Assembly: GCF_013285155.1 (NCBI RefSeq)
Contig: NZ_JABTEL010000001.1
Coordinates: 186,001 to 250,000 of the forward strand
From: Winogradskyella undariae
GTDB taxonomy: Bacteria > Bacteroidota > Bacteroidia > Flavobacteriales > Flavobacteriaceae
Direction: 5' to 3'
DNA: 64,000 nucleotides
Position numbers and translations under genes: made by a program. Every line of letters begins with the position of its first letter. The first letter of the stretch is position 1. Shown one piece after another: positions 25,841 through 34,895 of this stretch. The notes under the pieces were generated by a model that saw only the letters and a program-made list of their open reading frames with translations, was not told the origin of the DNA and did not search any database.

Positions 25841-27022
25841 ATGAAAGAGGGATTTTCTAATAAAAAAGCTTTGTTGTCTTTGGCAATTGGTGGTTTTGGA
25901 ATAGGTCTTACAGAGTTTGTAATTATGGGGATTTTACCCAATGTGGCAAATTCATTAGGAATTACGATTCCAGAAGCGGGTCATTTTATTTCGGCTTATG
26001 CTCTAGGAGTTGTTGTAGGGGCTCCTTTACTAACTAGTTTTAGTTATAAGTTTCCTGCCAATCGTATGCTTTTATTTCTTATGGTTTGGTTTACTGTTTT
26101 TAATACGCTTTCTGCTTTTTCTACAAGCTATAACATGTTACTTATAATGCGTTTTCTATCCGGTCTCCCTCATGGAGCGTTCTTTGGTGTTGGAGCTGTA
26201 ATTGCAGGCAAACTAGCCAAAAAAGGGAAGTCAGGTCAGGCTATTGCTATTATGTTTTCTGGACTAACAGTTGCTAATGTTATAGGTGTTCCTATTGGGA
26301 CTTATTTAGGGAATCAATACCATTGGAGTGCTTCTTTTTTAATGGTAGGTGTTGTTGGTGTTATTACTCTAGGAAGTATATTTTATTGGATGCCACATTT
26401 TGAAAAAGAAGGAAATCAGCCTAAAGATGAAGATCATAAAGGACTTAAAAATCCTGAATTATGGGGTGTAATTGCACTTACGACTATTGGTACAGGTGGA
26501 TTTTTTGCGTGGTACAGTTATATAGCTCCTTTATTAACTGATGTGGCTCATTTTTCTGAGAATGTAGTTAGTTATGTGATGATTCTTGCAGGATTAGGGA
26601 TGTTTTTTGGTAATTTTTTAGGAGCAAAAATGGCTGAAGCGTTTACGCCTTTACGCTCTGTTATGATTAGTCTTTTGGCAATGGCTGTTGTTTTAATAGC
26701 CAACTCATTTTTTGCTTCAAGTTCTGTTATGGCTCTAATATTTACGTTTTTAATTGGATTAATTTCTTTTAGTATATCGACTCCTATACAAATGGTTATT
26801 ATAAATACAGCTAAAGGTGCAGAAATGTTAGGTTCTTCAATGAATCAGAGTGCCTTTAATATGGGTAATGCTATGGGTGCGTATTTAGCTGGATTACCAA
26901 TTGCTTATGGTTATAGTGTTACGTCATCTTCATTGGTTGGTTCTTCCCTTGCGTTTTCTGGTGCTGTAATTGCAATTACAATATTGCTTTATCGACAACA
27001 AAAAATTAAGAAAAAAAAATAG
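25841..27022 (+). CDS. MFS transporter, AraJ/NepI-like (DHA1 family)
   Basis: 393 residues with 12 hydrophobic helices. The N-terminus GGFGIGLTEFVIMGILPNVA and the motif RFLSGLPHGAFFGVGAVIAGKLAKKGKSGQAIAIMF are hallmarks of the AraJ/NepI/YdhP group of sugar or nucleoside efflux-type MFS transporters. It is not of the FucP type, so despite lying beside the fucose genes it is probably not their importer. It is on the plus strand, separated from the fucose operon by the minus-strand AraC gene. Likely a small-molecule exporter; substrate unknown. Confidence 0.88.
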   Translation: MKEGFSNKKALLSLAIGGFGIGLTEFVIMGILPNVANSLGITIPEAGHFISAYALGVVVGAPLLTSFSYKFPANRMLLFLMVWFTVFNTLSAFSTSYNMLLIMRFLSGLPHGAFFGVGAVIAGKLAKKGKSGQAIAIMFSGLTVANVIGVPIGTYLGNQYHWSASFLMVGVVGVITLGSIFYWMPHFEKEGNQPKDEDHKGLKNPELWGVIALTTIGTGGFFAWYSYIAPLLTDVAHFSENVVSYVMILAGLGMFFGNFLGAKMAEAFTPLRSVMISLLAMAVVLIANSFFASSSVMALIFTFLIGLISFSISTPIQMVIINTAKGAEMLGSSMNQSAFNMGNAMGAYLAGLPIAYGYSVTSSSLVGSSLAFSGAVIAITILLYRQQKIKKKK

Positions 27023-27239
27023 ACAATTAGTTGTTCTAATCTATAGTCGAAAATTGTTTTTAAAATGCTTTTACCTGATTTATGCTTTTAAGAAAATAGT
27101 TAAACTTAAAGCACCATGAGCACCAATCACTAAAGATTGTTCTATGTCTTAGGTTTTTGAAGTGTCTATTATAAAAATATCATAATCAAATTACGACTGT
27201 GAAATCTTATTATAGGTATTGTGAATAGTAAAATCTCTA

Positions 27240-28139
27240 TTAAGTGTATTTGCCAGATTTATAGGCTGCTGGAGTTAAGCCTGTAGCAGATTTAAACACT
27301 CGAGAGAAGTGATAGCGGTCAGAAAAACCTAAATTAAAGGAGATATCTTCAATAGATTGATTGGTGTGTTCAAATAATTCACAAGACTTAGCAATCTTTC
27401 TGTTTTGAATAAACTTGTGAAGAGTTGTATTCATTTCATCTTTAAATAAACGAGCAAAAGAATTAGGCGCCATATTTATAAGAGATGACATTTCTGTATT
27501 GCTTAATTTATTAGCAATATTAACTTCGATGTAGCGGATAACTTTTAAAACACGCTCGTCTATGTTAATAGCTTTCCATAATTCTGGACCTATATTAGTA
27601 AGCGCTTCTTTAATAAAAGCTTGTAGTTTTAAATTGAAGGTAAGTTTAAAATCGCTATTTTCAATTTTTAACCGCATAGTTAAATATGCTAATCGATCTC
27701 TTAAATAATCGGTGAGTTCAATTTTTATAATTCCTGGGTAAACATTATCAAAAGGAACACCTAAATTAAAATGAGCAAAGAAATGAATGAGGAATTTATC
27801 TTCATAATCTATTTCATTATGATTGGTGTTTAAATGTTTTCCGGAGACATGGATGCCTTCGTTATAGATTTTGTGTTTAGTGTAATGTGTAGAAAATGAA
27901 GTAAAAGGCGGAATGATATAGATGTAATCCGGATCCATATCAAAAATATTGTCTTGATGAATTAATTGTCCACCAGCATTTTTATTCCAATAAATCCTCC
28001 AAAAAGGAAAGACCATCTCATGGCAATCCCATAAATCGAGGAGCCAATATCTACAACATAATAGTTTTAATTTAACATCAATAAAATTTTGATGATTCTG
28101 TGAAGGATCTCCTAATTGAATGTCTTTTACAAATTTCAT
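27240..28139 (-). CDS. AraC-family regulator of the fucose operon
   Basis: 299 residues. The N-terminal ~190 form a cupin-like sensor (IIPPFTSFSTHYTK, HFFAHFNLGVPFD). The C-terminal ~100 hold two helix-turn-helix motifs: NTEMSSLINMAPNSFARLFK and QSIEDISFNLGFSDRYHFSRVFK, then the conserved TGLTPAAYK. It is divergent from the aldolase-isomerase operon across a 101-bp intergenic region, the usual arrangement for a sugar-responsive activator. Ligand inferred as L-fucose or a derivative from the neighbours. Confidence 0.9.
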   Translation of the reverse strand: MKFVKDIQLGDPSQNHQNFIDVKLKLLCCRYWLLDLWDCHEMVFPFWRIYWNKNAGGQLIHQDNIFDMDPDYIYIIPPFTSFSTHYTKHKIYNEGIHVSGKHLNTNHNEIDYEDKFLIHFFAHFNLGVPFDNVYPGIIKIELTDYLRDRLAYLTMRLKIENSDFKLTFNLKLQAFIKEALTNIGPELWKAINIDERVLKVIRYIEVNIANKLSNTEMSSLINMAPNSFARLFKDEMNTTLHKFIQNRKIAKSCELFEHTNQSIEDISFNLGFSDRYHFSRVFKSATGLTPAAYKSGKYT

Positions 28140-28216
28140 AAATCTGTAATGTTTGAATTGGATACAAAAATACAGATTTTGAATATTTAATGAAGCCTAT
28201 TAGGTAGGTATTTTTG
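28140..28216. promoter_or_regulatory. Divergent control region of the fucose operon
   Basis: AAATCTGTA at 28140-28148 and TACAGATTT at 28171-28179 form a nine-bp inverted repeat, a candidate regulator site. A plus-strand -7 box TATTTTTG lies at 28209-28216, 25 bp before the aldolase start. I see no well-spaced -33 element, which would fit activator dependence. Confidence 0.4.
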
Positions 28217-28240
28217 TTACAACAATTTATTTGAATAGAT

Positions 28241-29035
28241 ATGAAAACAATAAAACTTCCATTAGAGGTAGAAACAGAACTAAAGAGTGTGTCAACCGTT
28301 GCCGGTTATTTATGGCAACGTGAATGGGCAGAAAGAAATGCAGGAAACATATCAATGAACTTAACTTCATTCTTTAAAAAAGAAGAAGTAGAAGGAATTG
28401 GTACAGAAGTTCCTTTCGATTTTCCTAAAGAATCAGCTGGTTTTGTACTTTATATTACTGGTACTGGTTGTTATTTAAGAGATTTAGTAGACATGTTAGA
28501 AGAAGTTTCTTGTATTCTTTACATTAACGAAACTGCAACAGCTTATTCTATTATTTGGGGTGGAAAAAGACCTAATTTTGGACCAACTTGTGAATTAATT
28601 TCTCATGCAAGTATCCATTTATTTAATTCTATTCATCACCCAGAAAACTTAGCGGTTGTGCATACACATCCACTTGAGTTAATCTGTATGAGTCATCATG
28701 AATTGTTTGATAATGAAGAAGAATTAAACAGACAAATCTGGATGATGTGTCCTGAGGTAAAAGTATTTGTACCTAAAGGAATTCACTGTACTCCTTATGC
28801 TTTATCTAGTACAGCTGCTTTGGCAGAAGTAACTATGGAAGCTTTTAAAACAAGAAATGTTTCTCTTTGGGAAAAGCACGGAGCAACTTCTACAGCACCA
28901 GATGTAATGAAAGCGTGGGACTTTTTAGACGTAGCAAATAAAGGTGCTAAAATGTTAATGATGTGTTGGGCTGCAGGATTTAAACCAGCTGGTTTATCTA
29001 ATGAGCAATTAACAGAATTAGAACAATTTACATAG
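28241..29035 (+). CDS. Class II aldolase, RhaD-type (fuculose/rhamnulose-1-phosphate aldolase)
   Basis: Splits a 6-deoxy-ketose-1-phosphate into DHAP and L-lactaldehyde. The 264 residues match RhaD (~274) rather than FucA (~215). Motifs: WQREWAERNAGNISMNL (phosphate site), ITGTG, GPTCELISHASIH (catalytic Glu), VVHTHPLELI (zinc His pair) and LWEKHGATS (third zinc His). The gene starts the fucose operon, 21 bp before fucI, so its substrate here is most likely L-fuculose-1-phosphate, although the subfamily would suggest rhamnulose-1-phosphate. No rhamnose isomerase is nearby. Confidence 0.85.
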   Translation: MKTIKLPLEVETELKSVSTVAGYLWQREWAERNAGNISMNLTSFFKKEEVEGIGTEVPFDFPKESAGFVLYITGTGCYLRDLVDMLEEVSCILYINETATAYSIIWGGKRPNFGPTCELISHASIHLFNSIHHPENLAVVHTHPLELICMSHHELFDNEEELNRQIWMMCPEVKVFVPKGIHCTPYALSSTAALAEVTMEAFKTRNVSLWEKHGATSTAPDVMKAWDFLDVANKGAKMLMMCWAAGFKPAGLSNEQLTELEQFT

Positions 29036-29056
29036 GACTTAAAAAATTTATATATA

Positions 29057-30844
29057 ATGAGTAGACTTATAGGTAGATTACCAAAAATAGGAATTCGCCC
29101 TGTTATAGACGGACGTGAATTAGGAGTAAGAGAATCTTTAGAGGTTCAAACGATGGATATGGCCAAAGCGGCTGCAAAATTAATTGAAGAAACATTACGT
29201 TTCCCTAGTGGAGAAAAAGTAGAATGTGTTATTGCAGATACTACAATTGGTGGTGTTGCTGATGCAGCAGCTTGTGCAGATAAATTTAAAAGAGAGGGGG
29301 TTGAGGTCTCATTAACAGTAACTCCTTGTTGGTGTTATGGAACAGAAGTTATGGATACAGACCCATTATTGCCTAAAGCAGTTTGGGGATTTAACGGAAC
29401 AGAAAGACCAGGAGCGGTATATTTAGCTGCTGCCTTAGCAGGATATTCTCAAAAAGGATTACCAGCTTTTGGTATCTATGGTAAAGAAGTTCAGGATGGT
29501 GGAGATCAAACCATTCCTCAAGATGTTTCTGAAAAAATTATACGTTTTGCAAAAGGTGCTTTAGCAGTGGCTCAAATGAAAGGAAAATCTTATTTATCTA
29601 TTGGATATAGTTCTATGGGTATTGCTGGTTCTATGGTTGATGTAAACTTTTTACAAGACTATTTAGGCGTAAGAGCAGAATTTGTAGAATCTGTTGAGTT
29701 GTTAAGACGTATAGATGAAGGTATTTTTGATCAAGAAGAATATGCAAAAGCATTAGCTTGGACAAAAGAAAACTGTAAAGAAGGAGAAGATAGAAACAAT
29801 CCTGAAGCACAAAAAACGCGTGAGCAAAAAGATGCTGAGTGGGAAAAAGTTGTGAAAATGACTTTAATCTGTAAAGATTTAATGAACGGAAATCCTAAAT
29901 TGAAAGAGATGGGATTTGGTGAAGAATCTAAGGGAAGAAATGCTATTATGGGTGGCTTCCAAGGACAACGTCAGTGGACAGATTACCAACCAAACGCAGA
30001 TTTTACAGAGTCTATCTTAAACTCTTCTTTCGACTGGAACGGAATTCGTCAGGCATATACATTTGCAACAGAAAACGATTGTTTAAATGCAATATCTATG
30101 CTATTTGGTCACTTATTGACAAATAAAGCACAGTTGTTCTCAGATGTACGTACCTATTGGAGCCCAGAATCTGTAGAACGTGTTACAGGTAAAAAATTAA
30201 CAGGTTTAGCAGAAAACGGAATTATTCACTTAATCAATTCTGGTTCTACAACTTTAGATGCTACTGCACAACAATTAGATGCAGACGGAAATCCAACTAT
30301 GAAACCTTTCTGGGATATTACAGAAGAGGATGTTACAAGATGTTTAGAAAACACAAATTGGCCACCAGCAACTACAGAATATTTTAGAGGTGGAGGATTC
30401 TCTTCTCAATTCTTAACAAAAGGAGAAATGCCTTTAACAATGTGTAGAATTAACCTAATTAAAGGAATTGGGCCAGTTTTACAGATTGCAGAAGGGTGGA
30501 GTGTAGTGTTACCAGACGACGTACATACCGTACTAAATGAAAGAACCGATCCAACTTGGCCAACAACTTGGTTTGTACCTAGAACAACTGGTACAGGATT
30601 CTTTAAAGATGTGTATACAGTAATGGCGAAATGGGGAGCAAACCATGGTGCTATTTCTCACGGACATATTGGTGCAGATTTAATTTCATTAGCGTCTATG
30701 TTACGTATCCCTGTAAACATGCACAATGTTTCTGAAGATGATGTATTTAGACCAAGCGCATGGTCTGCTTTCGGTGAAAACTTAGAAGGTGCAGATTATA
30801 GAGCATGTGATAATTACGGACCTTTATACGGTTTTAAGCATTAA
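29057..30844 (+). CDS. fucI: L-fucose isomerase
   Basis: Converts L-fucose to L-fuculose (also D-arabinose to D-ribulose) with Mn2+. 595 residues, close to the 591 of E. coli. The start [22 protein letters not shown] is diagnostic. Metal ligands match by position and context: Glu near 338 (ATENDCLN), Asp near 363 (DVRTYWSP) and His near 530 (NHGAISHGH). [15 protein letters not shown] and [12 protein letters not shown] are also conserved. Second gene of the operon; two stem-loops follow it, so the kinase may be transcribed at a lower level or separately. Confidence 0.97.
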   Translation: MSRLIGRLPKIGIRPVIDGRELGVRESLEVQTMDMAKAAAKLIEETLRFPSGEKVECVIADTTIGGVADAAACADKFKREGVEVSLTVTPCWCYGTEVMDTDPLLPKAVWGFNGTERPGAVYLAAALAGYSQKGLPAFGIYGKEVQDGGDQTIPQDVSEKIIRFAKGALAVAQMKGKSYLSIGYSSMGIAGSMVDVNFLQDYLGVRAEFVESVELLRRIDEGIFDQEEYAKALAWTKENCKEGEDRNNPEAQKTREQKDAEWEKVVKMTLICKDLMNGNPKLKEMGFGEESKGRNAIMGGFQGQRQWTDYQPNADFTESILNSSFDWNGIRQAYTFATENDCLNAISMLFGHLLTNKAQLFSDVRTYWSPESVERVTGKKLTGLAENGIIHLINSGSTTLDATAQQLDADGNPTMKPFWDITEEDVTRCLENTNWPPATTEYFRGGGFSSQFLTKGEMPLTMCRINLIKGIGPVLQIAEGWSVVLPDDVHTVLNERTDPTWPTTWFVPRTTGTGFFKDVYTVMAKWGANHGAISHGHIGADLISLASMLRIPVNMHNVSEDDVFRPSAWSAFGENLEGADYRACDNYGPLYGFKH

Positions 30845-30862
30845 AAATTCAAGCATAAAAAG

Positions 30863-30973
30863 AAATAGGAAGGATGCGTTTAGTTTGTTATTAGTTGTTT
30901 AGCCTTCCCTATTTAGATAATGAAGCTTACCCTTGTAATAGAAGAGAACTATTAAAAAGGGAAGCTTCGTTAT
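30863..30973 (+). terminator. Two stem-loops between fucI and the kinase
   Basis: First: AAATAGGAAGG (30863) pairs with CCTTCCCTATTT (30903-30914) with one bulge. Second: ATAATGAAGCTT (30917) pairs with AAGCTTCGTTAT (to 30973) with one G-U pair, followed by an imperfect T-rich stretch. They may be a terminator, an attenuator or an mRNA stabiliser for fucI. Confidence 0.45.
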
Positions 30974-31098
30974 CATTTTTAATTTTCCAAATCAAATCAC
31001 GATTCATAAGTTATTCTTGACACTAAATCAAGAAGCTTCATGTTAAATAATACTTGTTTCTATTACTATTAGAAGTGGGTACAGCAAATCTTTCACAC

Positions 31099-32416
31099 AT
31101 GAAAAAAGTTATAGCAGTTATAGATATAGGTAAAACCAATAAAAAAATATTTTTATTTGACAAAACTTTTAAAGTCGTATTTCAAAATGCCATTCAGTTT
31201 AAAGAGATAAAAGATGAGGATGGATTCTGTTGCGATAATATTGAAGCCATAGAAAATTGGATTCAGAGTGAAATAAAAAATATTCAAGATTTAGGAACTT
31301 ATCAAATAAAAGCCATTAATTTTTCAACTCATGGTGCTTCGTTAATATATTTAAATAAAGAGGGGAAACGTATTGCTCCTTTGTATAATTATTTAAAACC
31401 ATTAGATGTTAACGATTTTAGTGATTTTTATGAGTCACAAGGAGGTGTAGAAGAGTTTTCTAGAAAAACAGCATCACCAGCTTACGGGATGTTAAATACG
31501 GGGCTTCAGATGTTATGGGTTAAGAAAAGTAAGCCAGAAATGTGGAAGCAAGTCAATGCTATTTTACATTATCCACAATATTTAAGTTATCTATTTACTA
31601 AAAAAATTACAGCCGATTTTACATCGGTTGGTGCACATACGGCCACGTGGGATTTTGATACCATGCAATACCACAATTGGCTTAAAGATGAAAATATAAC
31701 ACTACCAAAACCTTGTAAAGGAAATGAAGCCGTAATTACAGATGTTAACGGCGAAAACATTGCTGTAGGTCGTGGTTTACACGATAGTTCTTCATCTATT
31801 ATTCCTATTTTAGAAAATGAAGAAGGAAAGGATTTTGTGCTTTTATCTACTGGGACTTGGATTATAACCATGAATCCATTCAGTAAAGAAAACCTAACAC
31901 AACACCAATTAAAAAATAATTGTTTGTGTTTTATGACCCCCGAAAAACAGCAGGTTAAATCTTCAATGCAGTTTTTAGGGCGTATCCATGAAGTTTACAT
32001 AAAAGCTTTAAGCGAATATTTTAAAGTAGATATTAATACGCATATGGATCTATCTCGTTTTAAATACCACACTTTGTAAAGAATTAATTGATCAGAATTC
32101 TCGTGTGTTTCTAGCCGAAGGAATAGATACTGATTTTGAAGCTCATTCAGAATATCTTCAAAAATTCTTGTCTTATGAAACCGCTTATTATCAATTAATT
32201 TATGAAATAAGTAAAAAGGTTATCTCTGGAATTGATTTAATTTCAGATGAAAACTCAAACATAAAAGATGTTTATATCTCTGGAGGATTTAATAAAAATG
32301 AAGTCTTTATTCAGTTTTTAAAATGCTTGAAAGATAACATTACCATTAAAATTTCCGATTGTAAAAATGAAAGTGCCTTAGGTGCAGCATTACTAATGAA
32401 AGATTATCTAAAATAA
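31099..32416 (+). pseudogene. FGGY-family kinase (fuculose/rhamnulose kinase), frameshifted
   Basis: Should phosphorylate L-fuculose between the isomerase and aldolase steps. The start is ATG 31099 (MKKVIAVIDIGKTNKKIFLFD, the FGGY nucleotide-binding start). The N-terminal frame runs through STHGASLIYL, SVGAHTATWDFD, VGRGLHDSSS and LSTGTWIITMNPF, then meets TAA at 32077-32079. The C-terminal part continues in the +1 frame (TTLCKELIDQNSRVFLAEGID... to VYISGGFNKNEVF and NESALGAALLMKDYL at 32416). One extra A in AAA 32062-32064, or an extra T in TTTT 32058-32061, explains it; without it the protein would be about 438 residues. Either a real null mutation, a phase-variable site or a sequencing error. 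Both halves keep clean coding sequence, so the change is recent. Confidence 0.85.
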
Positions 32417-32422
32417 AAAAGT

Positions 32423-33577
32423 ATGTTACAAAGTAGACGAATTTATTTACCGCCATTAAGTTTAATTGGGCCTGGGTCTTTAAAAGATTTAGGTGAAGAG
32501 TTAAAGGAATTACCTTACAAAAAGGCACTTTTTGTAACAGATAAAGTACTTGTAGATATAGGTATTGCGCAAAAAGTAATGGATGCTTTTAGTGAATCGG
32601 ATTTAGAAATGGTTGTTTTTGATAATGTGCAGCCTAATCCAACAGTTAAGAATGTAAATAACGGATTAAAGTTATTAAAAGAAAATGATTGCGATGTTAT
32701 AATTACACTCGGTGGTGGTTCGCCTCAAGATTGTGGTAAAGCCATCGGTATTTTAGCCACAAATGGTGGTGAAATTAATGATTATGATGGTATTAATAAA
32801 TCTAAAAAAGTTTCTTTACCAATCATAGCAATCAACACAACTGCAGGAACTGCAAGTGAAGTCACAATAAATTATGTGATAACAGATGTAGAACGCCATA
32901 TTAAAATGGTGATGGTAGATAAAAACTGTTTAGTCTCTATTGCTGTAAATGATCCTGAATTAATGTTGGGTAAACCAGCATCTCTAACAGCAGCAACAGG
33001 AATGGATGCTCTAACACATGCCATTGAATCTTATGTGTGTACAGGTGCTTTTCATTGGTCTGATGCTTTAGCTTTAGAAGCGATTAAATTAATAGCGTCT
33101 AGTTTAGAAGAAGCTGTAAATAATGGTGGAAACTTAGAAGCCCGTAGTAAAATGGCTTGGGGGCAGTTTATCGCTGGACAATCATTTTCTAATGCAGGTT
33201 TAGGTTTTGTTCACTCACTTGCCCATCAATTAGGTGGTATGTATGATATGCCACACGGAGTAGCAAATGCTATTTTATTACCACATGTAGAACGTTTTAA
33301 TTTACCAAATTGTACGCATAAACTTAAAAAAGTAGCGAGAGCAATGGGTGTAGAGGTAAATGATAAAAATGATTTAGAAGGTGCTAATGCAGCAATAAAA
33401 GCTATTGAAAAATTATCTAAAGCTGTAGGGATTCCTTCAGGGCTTAAAGAATTAGGTGTTAAAGAAGATGATTTTAAAATTATGGCAGAACATGCGCTTA
33501 ATGATGTGTGTACAGGTGGTAACCCTAGAACGGTAACTGTAGAAGATGCTATGGCGATTTATAAAGCTGCGATGTAA
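32423..33577 (+). CDS. fucO: Iron-dependent alcohol dehydrogenase, lactaldehyde reductase-like
   Basis: Group III Fe-ADH of 384 residues, reducing L-lactaldehyde from the aldolase to 1,2-propanediol (or the reverse). Motifs: GPGSLKDLG, LGGGSPQDCGKAIGIL (NAD site), NTTAGTASEVTINYVI, and the metal ligands Asp and three His in TAATGMDALTHAIESYV, GFVHSLAHQLGGMYDMPHGVANAILLPHV. The pattern is full and consistent with FucO. It starts 6 bp after the kinase stop, so it is in the same operon. Confidence 0.9.
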   Translation: MLQSRRIYLPPLSLIGPGSLKDLGEELKELPYKKALFVTDKVLVDIGIAQKVMDAFSESDLEMVVFDNVQPNPTVKNVNNGLKLLKENDCDVIITLGGGSPQDCGKAIGILATNGGEINDYDGINKSKKVSLPIIAINTTAGTASEVTINYVITDVERHIKMVMVDKNCLVSIAVNDPELMLGKPASLTAATGMDALTHAIESYVCTGAFHWSDALALEAIKLIASSLEEAVNNGGNLEARSKMAWGQFIAGQSFSNAGLGFVHSLAHQLGGMYDMPHGVANAILLPHVERFNLPNCTHKLKKVARAMGVEVNDKNDLEGANAAIKAIEKLSKAVGIPSGLKELGVKEDDFKIMAEHALNDVCTGGNPRTVTVEDAMAIYKAAM

Positions 33578-33658
33578 TTTATAAAAGAAGCAAAAATGTT
33601 TTACCTTGTTGGTCTTTCATTTTTTAAGTATAATTATTTCTGTTAAAAGTCAAAATAC

Positions 33659-34663
33659 ATGAATACTAGAAAACCAACATTAGGTGAATTTATAATTGAA
33701 AATCAAGCTTCGTTTTCATACTCAAGTGGGGAATTGTCCCGTTTGTTAAATGCAATTCGGCTTGCTGCTAAAGTTGTTAATCATGAGGTTAATAAAGCTG
33801 GTTTGGTTGATTTATTTGGGAGTTCTGGAGATGTAAATGTACAAGGAGAACAACAACAGAAGTTAGATGTTTTTGCTAATACAACCTTTATTCAAGCTTT
33901 AAAAAATAGAAATATTGTCTGCGGAATAGTTTCTGAAGAAGATGACGATTTTATAAAAGTAGATTGTATTGATAACAACAATAGCAGTAAATATGTTGTT
34001 TTAATGGATCCTTTAGATGGATCTTCAAATATAGATGTTAACGTATCTGTTGGAACTGTTTTTTCTATTTATAGAAGAATTACACCAATTGGTAGTCCTG
34101 TAGAAATGGAAGATTTTCTACAACCAGGTATCAATCAGGTGGCTGCAGGTTATGTGATTTACGGTACATCTACAATGATTGTTTTTACTACAGGAGATGG
34201 TGTAAATGGTTTTACATTAAATCCGGCCATAGGGTCATTTTACTTGTCGCATCCTGATATGAAATTTCCTGAAACAGGAAGCATCTACTCGGTTAACGAA
34301 GGTAATTATACCCATTTTCCTATAGGGGTTAAAAAATATATAAAATACTGCCAGATGGATGAAGGAGATCGTCCATATACTTCAAGGTATATTGGATCTT
34401 TAGTATCCGATTTTCATAGAAATATGATTAAAGGTGGTATTTATATTTATCCAAACAGTACTATACATCAAGATGGTAAATTAAGGTTGCTATACGAATG
34501 TAATCCTGTTGCTTTTATAGCTGAGCAAGCAGGTGCCAAAGCAAGTAATGGTTATCAAAGAATTTTAGAGTTAAAACCTAAAGAGATACATGAGCGTGTG
34601 CCATTTTATTGTGGTAATACAGCTATGGTTGAAAAATTAGAGAGTTTTTTATTGGATAAATAA
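33659..34663 (+). CDS. fbp: Fructose-1,6-bisphosphatase class I
   Basis: Hydrolyses fructose-1,6-bisphosphate to fructose-6-phosphate in gluconeogenesis. 334 residues, standard. Metal and substrate motifs: [54 protein letters not shown] and [17 protein letters not shown]. It follows fucO by 81 bp on the same strand. Fucose breakdown yields DHAP, which must flow through this enzyme to make hexose, so co-expression makes sense. Confidence 0.97.
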   Translation: MNTRKPTLGEFIIENQASFSYSSGELSRLLNAIRLAAKVVNHEVNKAGLVDLFGSSGDVNVQGEQQQKLDVFANTTFIQALKNRNIVCGIVSEEDDDFIKVDCIDNNNSSKYVVLMDPLDGSSNIDVNVSVGTVFSIYRRITPIGSPVEMEDFLQPGINQVAAGYVIYGTSTMIVFTTGDGVNGFTLNPAIGSFYLSHPDMKFPETGSIYSVNEGNYTHFPIGVKKYIKYCQMDEGDRPYTSRYIGSLVSDFHRNMIKGGIYIYPNSTIHQDGKLRLLYECNPVAFIAEQAGAKASNGYQRILELKPKEIHERVPFYCGNTAMVEKLESFLLDK

Positions 34664-34834
34664 AAATTATTTTTTTTGAGTAAAAGATTATCTGCTATGA
34701 CGATTTAAATTTTTTAAATTGATTAGTTGATGAGCTTTTTTTTGTTTTAAATATAAATTAAGTAAAATATTAGCTTATTAAGATCTTATCTTAATTCTCG
34801 ACATTTAGAACAAATCATATTTAATTTTAAATAA

Positions 34835-34862
34835 GTAAAGGTGCTCAATTGAGCACCTTTAC
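34835..34862. terminator. Bidirectional terminator between fbp and the amylase
   Basis: GTAAAGGTGCTCAA and its exact reverse complement form a 28-bp perfect palindrome between two converging genes (stops at 34663 and 34896). T-runs are weak on both sides, but position and symmetry fit a shared terminator. Confidence 0.65.
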
Positions 34863-34895
34863 AGTATATAGGGATGTTGTTTATTGAGTTAGTAA

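Noticed and set aside
25841-27022. MFS transporter as the fucose permease
   Set aside because: Its motifs are AraJ/NepI-like rather than FucP-like, and it is not in the same operon as fucI.
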